36,146 nucleotides of DNA from Microbacterium yannicii PS01 (GCF_000304335.1 NZ_CAJF01000037.1:1-36146); one strand, 5' to 3'; shown: positions 7,852 to 16,083, counted from the first letter of the stretch. Numbers and translations are program-made. The notes: a model not told the origin generated them from the letters alone.

Positions 7852-7985
7852 GCGGGCAGTATTCACCCGCGACCGTGTGCTGTCCAGACCGCCGGCGAGG
7901 TGGCACGCGCCACATCGTGGCCGTTTGGTAGGACGCGAGCCGGTCGCGGTGGCGCCGAGATCAGCCGGAGTGGTGCAATTGGCGC

Positions 7986-8603
7986 ATGGGCGTCAACGGG
8001 CGACACTCACTCACCGACCGGTCCAGGCCCTGGCGGATCGCACTCGCCGCGCTTGGCGCCGCCTGGGCGCTGGCCACCGTGCCTCTCCCGCTGACCGTCT
8101 GGAACCCCGGGTCGTGGCTATGGTTCGACGACATCCTCGACATCCCGGCATACGCGGCGGCCGCCGAATGGGCGGGCGATCCGTACATCGTGTTCGGCGC
8201 GCTCGCGGGCCTGTCCTTCTTGGCCATCGGCCTGGCGTTCCTGCCGGATCTCCGCCGTGCCGGTTGGGGCGGGAAGGTCATGGGCTGGCTCATCGTGACC
8301 GGCGCACCGCTCACCGTCGTGAGCTACATCAACACGCGGACCGACGCACCGCTTCACTTCCTTTGGGGCGCGGAGGGCTACGTGCTTCTGGCCATCGGTC
8401 TGAGCGGTCTCCTCGCGGCGTTCACGGCAGGGAACCGGTGGGGAAGCGGTACGAAGACGCTTCTCGGCCTGACGCTGCTGTTCCTGATTCTGGGTATGGT
8501 AACGTTCGGCTACTACCCCCACGGCAGCCTCGTCGCGCTCGGGCTGGAAGCTGTCGTGGTGATGGCTGCGGCGCCGCGGGACAGAGCGTTCGACGCGGTC
8601 TAG
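7986..8603 (+). CDS. Polytopic membrane protein of unknown function
   Basis: 205 aa with about five or six hydrophobic segments (around residues 18-37, 65-85, 98-115, 127-147, 160-178 and 180-195). The N-terminus is short and basic, and there is no signal peptide. No catalytic motif is visible; conserved-looking features are Trp and Asp residues in the first outside loop (WNPGSWLWFDDILDIP). It is transcribed away from the STAND gene across a 119-134 bp intergenic region. Its TAG stop is inside a CTAG that also holds the stop of the convergent hydrolase, so the two coding regions overlap by four bases. The ribosome-binding site is weak. Confidence 0.65.
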   Translation: MGVNGRHSLTDRSRPWRIALAALGAAWALATVPLPLTVWNPGSWLWFDDILDIPAYAAAAEWAGDPYIVFGALAGLSFLAIGLAFLPDLRRAGWGGKVMGWLIVTGAPLTVVSYINTRTDAPLHFLWGAEGYVLLAIGLSGLLAAFTAGNRWGSGTKTLLGLTLLFLILGMVTFGYYPHGSLVALGLEAVVVMAAAPRDRAFDAV

Positions 8604-9502
8604 CGGTGGTCGCGGAGCCAGTTCACGATGAACGGTTGTGCCGTGTCCGCGGCTTCCAACGCGATGGCCACATGCGACCCGTCCATCCAGTGAATCTCGG
8701 CGCCGGGTATGTGCTGGGCGGCGTACTCGGCGTTGGCTGGCGGCACGATCTTGTCCCGGGAACCATGCATCACCAGCGTCGGGCAGCTGATGTGGGCGAG
8801 ATTCGCCGGGGTGAAAACGGTGAAATCGTTCTTCATCCCCGGACGCCGTTTCGCCGAGCCGAGCGAGGCCTGGAGAGTCGCCTCCAGCAGCGCGGCGCGC
8901 CCTGGAATCGCCGCCAGCTTCTCGCCCCGCTCCTTCGCCTCGTTCTTGCTGTATGTGCCGGCTCCGCGCAGCAGCATCGCAAGCGTCTGCCGGGTTGCGT
9001 AGCGGAGCAGCCAGAGCTGCATCTTCGCGGTGAGATCTGTGACCGCCACCTGCGCGAGCCGGCCAGGTGTCTTCCCAGGGATGCACACGCTGTCGACCTG
9101 CACGAGGGCGGAGACGCGGTCGGGATGCCGGCTGGCGAGCTCGTAAGCGGCCGGTCCACCTCCCGACGCTGCGAAGACGATGATGCGGTGAATGTGAAGC
9201 GCATCCAGGAGGGCTGCCAGCGCGTCGCCCTGCTCCGAGAAGGAGTGTCCGGTGGACAGCGGCGTGCCCAGGTAGCCGGGTCTGCTCGGGGCGATGATCC
9301 GGTAGCCGTTGACCCGAAGGAACTCCGCGCCGACGAGTCCTTGGTCCCAACCGCCCAGCGTGCCGTGCACGGCGAGAACTGGCCTGCCGTCGCCGCGTTC
9401 GGCGTACTCGACGGGGCCCGCGTTCGTCGCCACTGTGCGTGGCGTCTGAGCCATGCAGGCGCGAAAGTCCTCCGCAGTGGGCACCACCGGCGCACCGGCC
9501 AT
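8600..9502 (-). CDS. Alpha/beta hydrolase
   Basis: 300 aa, cytoplasmic. The fold is clear: HGTLGGWDQG oxyanion-loop region (46-55), nucleophile elbow AASGGG with S113, acid D250 in HGSRDKIVPP, and H277 in DGSHVAI. The elbow is A-x-S-G-G-G rather than the classical G-x-S-x-G, as in several haloperoxidase- or esterase-like members. A cap segment spans about 140-225. The substrate cannot be stated. The frame is open to GTG 9595; I chose ATG 9502, with GGTGGGA about 10 nt upstream. ATG 9454, which begins MAQTPRTVATNAGPVEY and has GGAGGA 13 nt upstream, is a reasonable alternative. It is monocistronic and ends in the CTAG shared with the convergent membrane gene. Confidence 0.82.
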   Translation of the reverse strand: MAGAPVVPTAEDFRACMAQTPRTVATNAGPVEYAERGDGRPVLAVHGTLGGWDQGLVGAEFLRVNGYRIIAPSRPGYLGTPLSTGHSFSEQGDALAALLDALHIHRIIVFAASGGGPAAYELASRHPDRVSALVQVDSVCIPGKTPGRLAQVAVTDLTAKMQLWLLRYATRQTLAMLLRGAGTYSKNEAKERGEKLAAIPGRAALLEATLQASLGSAKRRPGMKNDFTVFTPANLAHISCPTLVMHGSRDKIVPPANAEYAAQHIPGAEIHWMDGSHVAIALEAADTAQPFIVNWLRDHR

Positions 9503-9650
9503 GACCTCATGGTCCCACCAGCTCACGCACACGAACAGTGGCCTAGGTCGTCCTGAGTTCGATATGCGTGATGCGGGGACACTGGTTGGCTTCACGGGGG
9601 CGCGAGTATCGTCGGCGTCAGGGAACAGGCGTCGGGACGAAGGTGTCGGG

Positions 9651-10484
9651 ATGCTCGTGGTCGTGGTCTGCGCCGCACTGCTTGCGGTCGCGCTTGTGCT
9701 GACCGCTGTCTGGAGGCGGGAATCGTTCGTCGAACCACCGGGGCCGGACGCGCAGACGCGAGCCGCCGGGCTCCGCTACTACGCATGGTGGGCGGGCATG
9801 CTCACCATCGTCGGGACCGGGTCCGGGGTGCTTGTGACCGGCGCCGGCGGGAGGCTCGCCATGAGGCTTCTCGCCCTCACCTCGCCGAACGCCACAGGCA
9901 GATTCACTGAGGCTCGCGCCATCGTCGGGGACATCACGCTGGAGGGCACGCTCACATTCCTCCTCTTCGGAGGGTTGCCGGCGGGAATGTTGTCCACGGC
10001 GTTGTACCTGCTCATCGCGCACTGGATTCCGCGCGCGGCAGCCGCGGGACCGGTGCTCGCCGGGATCATGCTCGTGGTCGCCGGCACCACGATCGACCCC
10101 ATCCGTGCGGACAACATCGACTTCCTTGTCCTCAGCCCTGACTGGCTCGCCCTGCTCTTGTTCACCGTGCTCGCCGTGTTGCAGGGCACCTTCGTCGCGA
10201 CCTTCGCCGGGAGACTGAGTAGGAGCCTTCCCATGATGACGAAACGGAACGTGGCCGCCACCGCTGCGCCATTCCTTCTCGCGGTGCTGTACGTCCCGTT
10301 GGGCGTGGTCCTCGCGCTGGGCGCTGTGGGCGCCGCTGTCTTTCCCCGGGCGCTTCCCGCCGTGGCGGCGGCGCGCGTCTCCCCGGACGGTGTCGTCCTC
10401 GGCCGCGGCCTACTCGTCCTCGCAGTCGCACTGGCGCTGCCGCAGTTCGTCTTCTCGGTGGTGGACATCGTGACGCGCGCATAG
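9651..10484 (+). CDS. Polytopic membrane protein of unknown function
   Basis: 277 aa. About seven hydrophobic segments are visible, starting MLVVVVCAALLAVALVLTAV and ending with PQFVFSVVDIVTRA. A Gly-rich stretch (VGTGSGVLVTGAGGRLAMRL, about residues 54-73) and DPIRADNIDFLVLSP between helices are the most distinctive parts. I do not recognise the family. The frame is open upstream to 9453, but that part lies antisense to the hydrolase start. ATG 9651 has GAAGG at 7-nt spacing, so it is preferred. The gene diverges from the hydrolase (149 bp between starts), and about 400 bp without a gene follow. Confidence 0.65.
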   Translation: MLVVVVCAALLAVALVLTAVWRRESFVEPPGPDAQTRAAGLRYYAWWAGMLTIVGTGSGVLVTGAGGRLAMRLLALTSPNATGRFTEARAIVGDITLEGTLTFLLFGGLPAGMLSTALYLLIAHWIPRAAAAGPVLAGIMLVVAGTTIDPIRADNIDFLVLSPDWLALLLFTVLAVLQGTFVATFAGRLSRSLPMMTKRNVAATAAPFLLAVLYVPLGVVLALGAVGAAVFPRALPAVAAARVSPDGVVLGRGLLVLAVALALPQFVFSVVDIVTRA

Positions 10485-10897
10485 GGCGCTCACGCGGCAT
10501 GGGCATGGGCACGGGCGCCCAGACCGAACCCCACCGAATGGATCTGTTTCGCATCATCGGCTCAACCGGCCCCTTACCGCGCCCTATCCGGACTTGCGGA
10601 GCGGCGGTCCTGACCCCCCGGGCAAGCCCGCCCACCGCCCACAACTCTCATCGCGCCGCCGGAGCTGTCCGGAGGCAGCGATGGGCTCGACGAACGATGG
10701 CGTCGCCCACCCGAACCGGGCGCTGGACGTCGGCGTGAGCTCGGCCGCCTCCGCAACCTCTCGGACGCCTCGACGCACGCCCGTGACTACTGCACGCGCT
10801 GCCCCAGTCGGGCGTCTTCCTGGCACGGAGAGTAGCGTCGACCAATCACGTTCTCAGCCGCCATACCGGGCGTCCGGCGGTCGTCGCTGCGCCCCAG
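10485..10897. other. Gene-free stretch, possible degenerate DNA
   Basis: These 413 bases between two hypothetical membrane genes have several short open frames on both strands, none with a ribosome-binding site or a recognisable residue pattern. No tRNA, strong hairpin or repeat was found. In a genome where genes are usually packed tightly, a gap of this length fits decayed DNA in an accessory stretch. Confidence 0.45.
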
Positions 10898-11134
10898 CTA
10901 CTGACGTGGCAGGGACTGCGGGGCGACGGATGATCCCAGCGTCTCCTTGTCATTGCCGTGCCAGATGTAGGCAACGATGCCGAGCACCACAGCGGGGGCG
11001 ATGGCGGACAGCGTGAACAAGCCGAGGCCCACCCAGAACCCTTCGTTCACGAAGACAGGGCCCACCGCGATCCCAAGACCTAAGACCGCGAGACCGGCAA
11101 CGAACAGCAGACGGTTACGGTGCTTTTCAGTCAT
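10898..11134 (-). CDS. Small two-helix membrane protein
   Basis: 78 aa. A basic start MTEKHRNR precedes two hydrophobic segments (about 9-27 and 32-56), then a polar tail ending PQSLPRQ. The hairpin topology would put both ends in the cytoplasm. No family is recognised. ATG 11134 is preceded by GGAGG about 10 nt upstream, which lies in the end of the preceding ORF (stop at 11138-11140). The two are therefore probably co-transcribed. Confidence 0.6.
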   Translation of the reverse strand: MTEKHRNRLLFVAGLAVLGLGIAVGPVFVNEGFWVGLGLFTLSAIAPAVVLGIVAYIWHGNDKETLGSSVAPQSLPRQ

Positions 11135-11137
11135 TGC

Positions 11138-11338
11138 TCATCCACCTCCGGAGTACGAGACCGGTCGGCAGACTACCTGGGGGTAGTTCGGCCCGGTAGC
11201 GCATTCCGAGAAGTAGATCCACAGCTCGTCACCGTTCGGGCAGAACCCGTTTCCGGCGATGTACTCGTTCGCGACAGCCACCGCGACGGCAGCCACCCCA
11301 CCCATGTCGGGGTTGATGAGGCCGATGGCCACCACCAA
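11138..11338 (-). CDS. Small cysteine-containing exported peptide, start possibly damaged
   Basis: 66 aa from GTG 11338. The frame reads as a hydrophobic leader followed by a polar part with three cysteines (FCPNGDELW, SECATG, VVCRPVSY), ending SGGG. The leader seems to begin earlier: upstream codons in the same frame give SPKRAIKNGTAAALVVAIGL, a typical n-region plus h-region. There is no ATG or GTG before the in-frame stop further upstream. An ATG at 11400 lies one base out of frame, so a one-base deletion may have removed the true start. No ribosome-binding site is visible for the GTG. It is followed after 3 bp by the 78-aa membrane protein. It may be a broken secreted peptide gene. Confidence 0.4.
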   Translation of the reverse strand: MVVAIGLINPDMGGVAAVAVAVANEYIAGNGFCPNGDELWIYFSECATGPNYPQVVCRPVSYSGGG

Positions 11339-11404
11339 AGCAGCAGCAGTGCCGTTCTTGATGGCCCGCTTAGGGCTGGCCGATCCGAGTCGCGGGGCAT
11401 ATGG

Positions 11405-11429
11405 TCACACCAGGGATCGATGGGTGTGA
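11405..11429. promoter_or_regulatory. Inverted repeat in a divergent intergenic region
   Basis: TCACACC (11405-11411) and GGTGTGA (11423-11429) form a perfect 7-bp inverted repeat with an 11-nt centre, between the cysteine-containing ORF and the 64-aa ORF. It could be an operator or a short RNA hairpin; nothing decides between the two. Confidence 0.25.
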
Positions 11430-11483
11430 ACCCTCACCGGGTCTCGCGACGGATCGGTCTCGCGCCATGGGGAAAGGGCACGC

Positions 11484-11678
11484 ATGAGCACTGCAGTCAA
11501 CGCCTCGCCGCCGGATCTGACCGGGACCGTCGACGAGCGCCTCGCACAGCTGGACAGGCTTGCTCCCGAGTCGCTGGACGCGCAGTGGCTGCGACGTCAG
11601 CTCGACGCCGCGCTCGCTGCCTGGGCCGCCGACGACACGGAGCTCGACATCGTGAAGGACGCTCACGTCGACTACTGA
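11484..11678 (+). CDS. Small acidic helical protein
   Basis: 64 aa, no membrane segment. After a short Ser/Pro-containing start the sequence is predicted helical (DERLAQLDRLAPESLDAQWL) and acidic, ending VDY. ATG 11484 has AAAGGG at 6-nt spacing, which is the main support for it being a gene. I do not recognise it. It stands alone and converges on the phosphatase gene, with about 100 bp between stops and only a weak hairpin there. Confidence 0.5.
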   Translation: MSTAVNASPPDLTGTVDERLAQLDRLAPESLDAQWLRRQLDAALAAWAADDTELDIVKDAHVDY

Positions 11679-11779
11679 GCGTCCAGCGATGGCAGCGGCA
11701 TCGCGAGATGGTCGTCGGCCCTCGAGAACGCAGCGCGCCATGAGCGACCCGGGAGCGCTCCTCTCTGTCCGCGCCATGG

Positions 11780-14617
11780 TCAGCGTCTGCCGTGGATGGT
11801 GAGTTCGGCTGCGCCACCCCACGCTGTACCGGCCTGGCTCGTCAGGCCGACGAGCTTGACGTAACGGGCAGGAACGGCAGCGAAGCGAACCGCCGTGGCG
11901 ACCGTGCCGTTCGCGAAAGCGCCGGTTGCGACAGGCGAACCCCACGTGGAGTTGTCGTTCGAGACGTAGACCTCGTAGTCCTTCATGCGCCCGTTGGCAC
12001 TCGACTGCCTGGGCAGGTACGTCAGTCCCTCAACGATGTGCTCGCCGCTGAGGTCGAGTGCGATCCAGTGCGGGTAAGAGGGTGCTTGCGAAGACCAGCG
12101 GGTGTGCCAGAAGGTCGCGGGGTTTCCATCGATGGTGTTGGCTGCGGCATCCGATCCCGTCTCCTCACTGCTGACGCCGGCGATCGACAGCCGCGAACGC
12201 GGGATGACGCCGGCGGGCAGCACCGTGACCGCACCGACGGCTGAGACTGCGCCGTCGGATCGCCGTGGCTTGTATGTGGCGCTCACGGTGAGCTCGGCGG
12301 CGCCCTGCGAGGCGTTCGCCGGCGATGTCACCGCCCACGAGGTCGTCACAGTCTCGCCGTGGGCGATGTTCTCGAACGAGGCGGCTGTGGTCGCCTCGCT
12401 TATCCATCCGGCCGGCAGGTCGAGCTTCACCTGCGCACTGCGGATCGGCTTCGTCGAGTTGTTCGTGAACGATGTGGTGATGACGGATGCCTCGCCCGGA
12501 ACGACCTCGGCGGATCCTTCGAACGCGACCCACGCGTCCTGAGGCGCGAGCTGATCACTGTCGGTCGCGACCTCGAAGATGCGCTCGCCGTCGCGGTTGA
12601 TCCACGTCGCGGTGAGTGTGGCGGGCTTGACGGTCGAGTCGACCTCGAGCCGGACGAACACGTGCGGCTCGACTGCGCTGTGCACGAGCGCGGGGTGCGG
12701 GACATTGAGGCTGGGGATCACTGAGCTGTGCATCGGGCTGACGATGAACTGCCAGAACTGCTCGTATCCGGTGCGGTGGCCGTAGTTCAGCGCACGCGAG
12801 ACATGGATATCGCCGCCGAGCAGGAATGCGCCGCCGATGCGGTTCTCCTTGATGAAGTCCAGGATCATGTCTCGCTCGTGCGCGTACGTGCCCCAGTCGT
12901 CGGACTCGCCGTTCTGCTTGTCGTCCCAGACCATCCCTGTGGCGAGGCACTTGAACGGCGCTTTGCTCTCGAGCAGCTTCTGCTGGAGCCACTCCCACTG
13001 CACTCGACCGATCGCGGTCGTCTTGGCGGCGTCGGCCCAGCTGGGCTCGGTGCGGCTGAACCAGCGGGGATCCAGGAGGAAGAACTCCACGGGGCCGCGA
13101 CGGAACGATGTGTAGATGCCCTCGCCGGCCGCGGTGCGAACGGTGAGCTGCTCGCCGGCGAGGTCGTGGCCGAACGTGGCGTTCGCGCGATAGTCGACGA
13201 ATGCGGTGCGGTTGTTGCGCTTGCCCGCGAGGTCGCCGTGCACGTCATTGCCACCGAAGTCGTGGTCGTCCCATGTGGCCCAGATCGGCATCGAGCTGGT
13301 GACGGCGCTGACTTGCGGAACCTGGAGGAAGCCGCGCTGCTTGGATCGGGCCGTGACGAGGTTCGTGCTGTCGATGTACGGGGTGTCGCCCAGCATCACG
13401 AAGGCCTCGCACCCTTCCTCGCGGATGCGGTCCCAGATGTGGTTCGTCTCCGTCCAGACGCAGGAGCCGAGGCCCATGACGACCTTCGCGGGCTTGTTCC
13501 CCGGGGTCGACGTCCGGAACGAGCCGGCGATCGCCAGGCCGGGGATCGGGTCGCCCGTGGGGGCGATGGAGTAGGCGTAGGCGGTGTCGGGCTTGAGATC
13601 GGTCAGATCGAACAGCACGGTGCTGTCGTTCGCTGCGGAGACCGTCGCCGCGACGACACCTGCCTCTCCCTTTCCGCGCGTGTATGTGCAGACCCACTCG
13701 GCGCGATCGAGCAGATCCTCACCGGGACGGAAGACGATGCGGGAGTGGGTGGCGCCGGTGTCGCCGACGAGCGGACCGGCGATGGGCTGCAGCGTCGGAA
13801 CGACCGCAGGAGCGGTGCCTGCGATCACGCTCTGCACGTACGACGCGAGGGCTGTGAAGAACATCTCGCTGTCGGCGATGGCGCCGGCAGGCTGGATGGG
13901 CGCGCCCGACCCGTTGTAGCACTTGTCGATCGTGAGGCTGGTGAGCAGAAAGCGACCGCGGCCGTGCGCACCCTCGAGCAGTGCGGGCGGGCGGCCCGCG
14001 CCGTTGCAGGCGAGGAGCACGCGCATGCGGCGCCAGTCGAGCAGCGACTCCCAGCTGACACGGATCTGCGTCGAGCGACCCGTGAACACCTTGCCGTCGA
14101 TGACGCGCAGGTGGGACACGAGCGGGTGACCGAGGTCGATCGGATAGATCGTGTCGTAGTCGGCATCGTTGCGCGACGCGCTAAGCGGCGCGGGCAGGTA
14201 CGACACCGTCGAGTGGAACTGGTCGGACTGCGCCATGTCGAGGACGACGCCGCCGGCCGCTGCGAACGCACGGAGCGACTCGGCGTGCGCAGCGATGAAC
14301 GACCCATAGACAGGGGCGTTGTTCGTGAACGTGCCGAACGCGATGAGATCCACGCCCTGCTCGGTAGCGGGCTTGGTGGGGTCGAGGTCGACGACCGTGA
14401 CGCCTACCCGCCGCAGCAGCTCCGCCAGACCGGTGGCATTCGTCCACGGGTCGCGGTACTCGAGCACCGCCGCGCGGATCGACGTCTGAGCGACGGCCCG
14501 GCCGCCGGGCAGGACGACGGCTGCGGCGGCCGCGGCCGCGCCTCCGATGAGGAAGCCGCGGCGGCCGGTCGTGAAGGCGCCGGACTCGGGCTGGGGGGAC
14601 GGGGACTTTCGAGGCAA
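11780..14617 (-). CDS. Tat-exported PhoD-type phosphatase with GATase-like, NEW3-like and discoidin domains
   Basis: 945 aa. The N-terminus has a twin-arginine signal (TTGRRGFLIGG, RR at 19-20), an Ala-rich core and AVAQ cleavage near 43. Next is a GATase1/ThuA-like domain (about 46-265), then the PhoD catalytic region (about 280-700). Metal-site motifs are GSCVW (about 381), LGDTPYID, WDDHDFGGND (about 446) and GGDIHVSR (about 598). PhoD enzymes hydrolyse phosphate mono- and diesters outside the cell with Fe/Ca. A NEW3-like beta domain (about 692-790) and an F5/8-type-C (discoidin) domain (about 812-945) follow, suggesting binding to sugar polymers or cell-surface material. I place the start at TTG 14617: CGGAGCACGCC gives GGAG at 6-nt spacing, and this yields a normal Tat signal. 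The open frame continues to TTG 14701 with an implausible extra tail. Confidence 0.88.
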   Translation of the reverse strand: MPRKSPSPQPESGAFTTGRRGFLIGGAAAAAAAVVLPGGRAVAQTSIRAAVLEYRDPWTNATGLAELLRRVGVTVVDLDPTKPATEQGVDLIAFGTFTNNAPVYGSFIAAHAESLRAFAAAGGVVLDMAQSDQFHSTVSYLPAPLSASRNDADYDTIYPIDLGHPLVSHLRVIDGKVFTGRSTQIRVSWESLLDWRRMRVLLACNGAGRPPALLEGAHGRGRFLLTSLTIDKCYNGSGAPIQPAGAIADSEMFFTALASYVQSVIAGTAPAVVPTLQPIAGPLVGDTGATHSRIVFRPGEDLLDRAEWVCTYTRGKGEAGVVAATVSAANDSTVLFDLTDLKPDTAYAYSIAPTGDPIPGLAIAGSFRTSTPGNKPAKVVMGLGSCVWTETNHIWDRIREEGCEAFVMLGDTPYIDSTNLVTARSKQRGFLQVPQVSAVTSSMPIWATWDDHDFGGNDVHGDLAGKRNNRTAFVDYRANATFGHDLAGEQLTVRTAAGEGIYTSFRRGPVEFFLLDPRWFSRTEPSWADAAKTTAIGRVQWEWLQQKLLESKAPFKCLATGMVWDDKQNGESDDWGTYAHERDMILDFIKENRIGGAFLLGGDIHVSRALNYGHRTGYEQFWQFIVSPMHSSVIPSLNVPHPALVHSAVEPHVFVRLEVDSTVKPATLTATWINRDGERIFEVATDSDQLAPQDAWVAFEGSAEVVPGEASVITTSFTNNSTKPIRSAQVKLDLPAGWISEATTAASFENIAHGETVTTSWAVTSPANASQGAAELTVSATYKPRRSDGAVSAVGAVTVLPAGVIPRSRLSIAGVSSEETGSDAAANTIDGNPATFWHTRWSSQAPSYPHWIALDLSGEHIVEGLTYLPRQSSANGRMKDYEVYVSNDNSTWGSPVATGAFANGTVATAVRFAAVPARYVKLVGLTSQAGTAWGGAAELTIHGRR

Positions 14618-14858
14618 GGCGTGCTCCGTAGCTGGTTCGCGCTGCGACCGGCGGGCTACCGGCGCGCTGTCAGTCTTCGGAGGGGGCGAGGCGCGCTTCA
14701 AGGCGACCCGCCAGTTGTAAAGACATGTTCGGCGCGTGTTTACGGGGACGCATCCCGATGAACTGCGATCAGGCGATGGCTAAGGTGAACAACTTCGTCG
14801 ATTCGGCGGCATGGGCAGACATCTCGCCTGCTTCGACCCGACCTGGACCGAGCGCCGC

Positions 14859-15350
14859 TCAGATCCCGTCGAGCGTCGGCGTGAGGGTGAAGACGATCTC
14901 CTCGGTCTCGCGTCCGAGGCCGGGGGCGAAATCGACGTTCCGCGAGACCTCGGTGAAGCCGTTGCGCTCGAGTACCGCGATGGATCCGGCGTTGTGCGCA
15001 GCGACGCGGGCGAAGAGCGGCCGCGCCGGCTCACGCGAGACCAGCAGCCGAAGTGCGGCCGTCGCGACGCCGCGGCCCCGAGCATGCTCGGCGATCCAGA
15101 AGCTCACCTCGCGGTCGCCGTCGACCGTGAACGCCGCCGCCGTCCCGGCGAAGCCGCCGTTCTCGGTGACCACGAGGGTCAGCACGTCGTCCGAGCGCCG
15201 CTGCCGTTCGATCCAGGCGTCGAAGGCCTCGCGGTCGTCGGGGTCCTGCGCGGTGAACGCGGCCATCGCGATCGCGTCGCGGTCGCGCATCATCTCGAAG
15301 ATGGCGTCGAGATCGTCGTCTTCCAGCGCGCGCAGCTCGATGTGGGTCAC
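14859..15350 (-). CDS. GNAT-family N-acetyltransferase
   Basis: 163 aa, a full-length single GNAT domain of the RimJ/RimL-like kind. The acetyl-CoA loop is RGRGVATAAL (91-100). It is preceded by the beta-strand EVSFWIAEH and followed by ARVAAHNAGSIAVLERNGF, the classical C-terminal motif in which an asparagine and an aromatic residue frame the acceptor site. The acceptor (protein N-terminus, amine or drug) cannot be told. The start is GTG 15350 with a weak ribosome-binding site; no ATG is available in frame. The gene lies 42 bp downstream of the GntR gene on the same strand and may be its co-transcribed partner. Confidence 0.85.
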   Translation of the reverse strand: MTHIELRALEDDDLDAIFEMMRDRDAIAMAAFTAQDPDDREAFDAWIERQRRSDDVLTLVVTENGGFAGTAAAFTVDGDREVSFWIAEHARGRGVATAALRLLVSREPARPLFARVAAHNAGSIAVLERNGFTEVSRNVDFAPGLGRETEEIVFTLTPTLDGI

Positions 15351-15392
15351 GTGTCCACGCTACTCACCCGCTTCGCGGGCGAGAAGGAGCCG

Positions 15393-16031
15393 TCAGGCGA
15401 AGCCGTGGATCTCGCGCAGCACGTCCTCGGCGCGGGCACCGTCGCGGGCGGCGAAAGCATCCCGGAACCGCTCGTAGGCCGCGGTCCGGCTCACGGGGCA
15501 GGCGATGAAGGGCTGCCAGCCGGCGAGGTTGCGGCGGATGGCGATCTCGTACTCGCGGATGAACTGGATGAGCGCGATGTTGCCGCTGGCTCGCGTGACC
15601 TCGCGGAAGAACTGGTGGCTCTCCACAGCCAGGCGCGCGGGGTCGTCGACTCGCGACGCGTCGATCACCGCGTCGAGCCGCCCCAGGGTCTGCGCGAGGA
15701 CCTCGTCGCTGCACCGGGTCGCCGCCATGTGGACGGCGACGCCCATGTTGTACGCCACCAGTTCGAACGTGTCGACCTCGGTCTTCTGGTTCGGCAGCGA
15801 CACCCGCGTGTAGCGATTGGGCGACACCTCGACCAGGCCGACCCGCTCCAGTCGTTGGAGCGCCTCGCGGACGGGCGTGCGCGAGACGCCGAGCCATTCC
15901 GCGAGTTCCTGGTCTCGAAGTCGGTCGCCTGGGGCGAGACGACCGTCGAGGATGGCTTCACCGAGGCGCGCGTAGACCTCGTCGCCGAGGACGGCGCCCC
16001 GCGGGACGAGGGGGGCGAGGGGTGCGGTCAT
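15393..16031 (-). CDS. GntR-family transcriptional regulator (FCD type)
   Basis: 212 aa. The winged helix-turn-helix is at about 10-75: ILDGRLAPGDRLRDQELAEW, then GVSRTPVREALQRLERVGLV, the hallmark of GntR proteins. The C-terminal half is an all-helical FCD ligand domain (about 85-205), with ESHQFFREVTRASGN and FRDAFAARDGARAEDVL. FCD regulators usually bind organic acids or sugar acids with a metal ion. The start is ATG 16031; the frame is open to 16130, but the extra residues overlap a palindrome and look non-coding. The only same-strand neighbour is the GNAT gene 42 bp downstream, so no metabolic operon reveals the ligand. CCGATATATCGG at 16084-16095 is a likely autoregulatory site. Confidence 0.88.
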   Translation of the reverse strand: MTAPLAPLVPRGAVLGDEVYARLGEAILDGRLAPGDRLRDQELAEWLGVSRTPVREALQRLERVGLVEVSPNRYTRVSLPNQKTEVDTFELVAYNMGVAVHMAATRCSDEVLAQTLGRLDAVIDASRVDDPARLAVESHQFFREVTRASGNIALIQFIREYEIAIRRNLAGWQPFIACPVSRTAAYERFRDAFAARDGARAEDVLREIHGFA

Positions 16032-16083
16032 GAGTGGACCCAGTGTACGCCGCAGATTTCGGCGGCAAGGGGGTATGTCAAGG

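Noticed and set aside
10584..10826. 80-codon minus-strand frame in the gap between two membrane genes.
   Set aside because: No ribosome-binding site, no family resemblance, and overlapping frames on both strands are equally long.
14717..14743. GTAAA(GAC) and (GTG)TTTAC inverted repeat upstream of the phosphatase.
   Set aside because: Imperfect and short, and not placed relative to any visible promoter hexamers.
12728..14761. 677-codon plus-strand open frame opposite the phosphatase gene.
   Set aside because: No recognisable domain and composition typical of a shadow frame; the minus strand gives a complete Tat-PhoD protein.
14784..14790. GTTCACC on the minus strand upstream of the phoD-type gene looks like a PHO-box unit.
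   Set aside because: A real box needs repeats at 11-nt spacing. The next similar unit is 27 nt away and degenerate, so this is a lone half-site.
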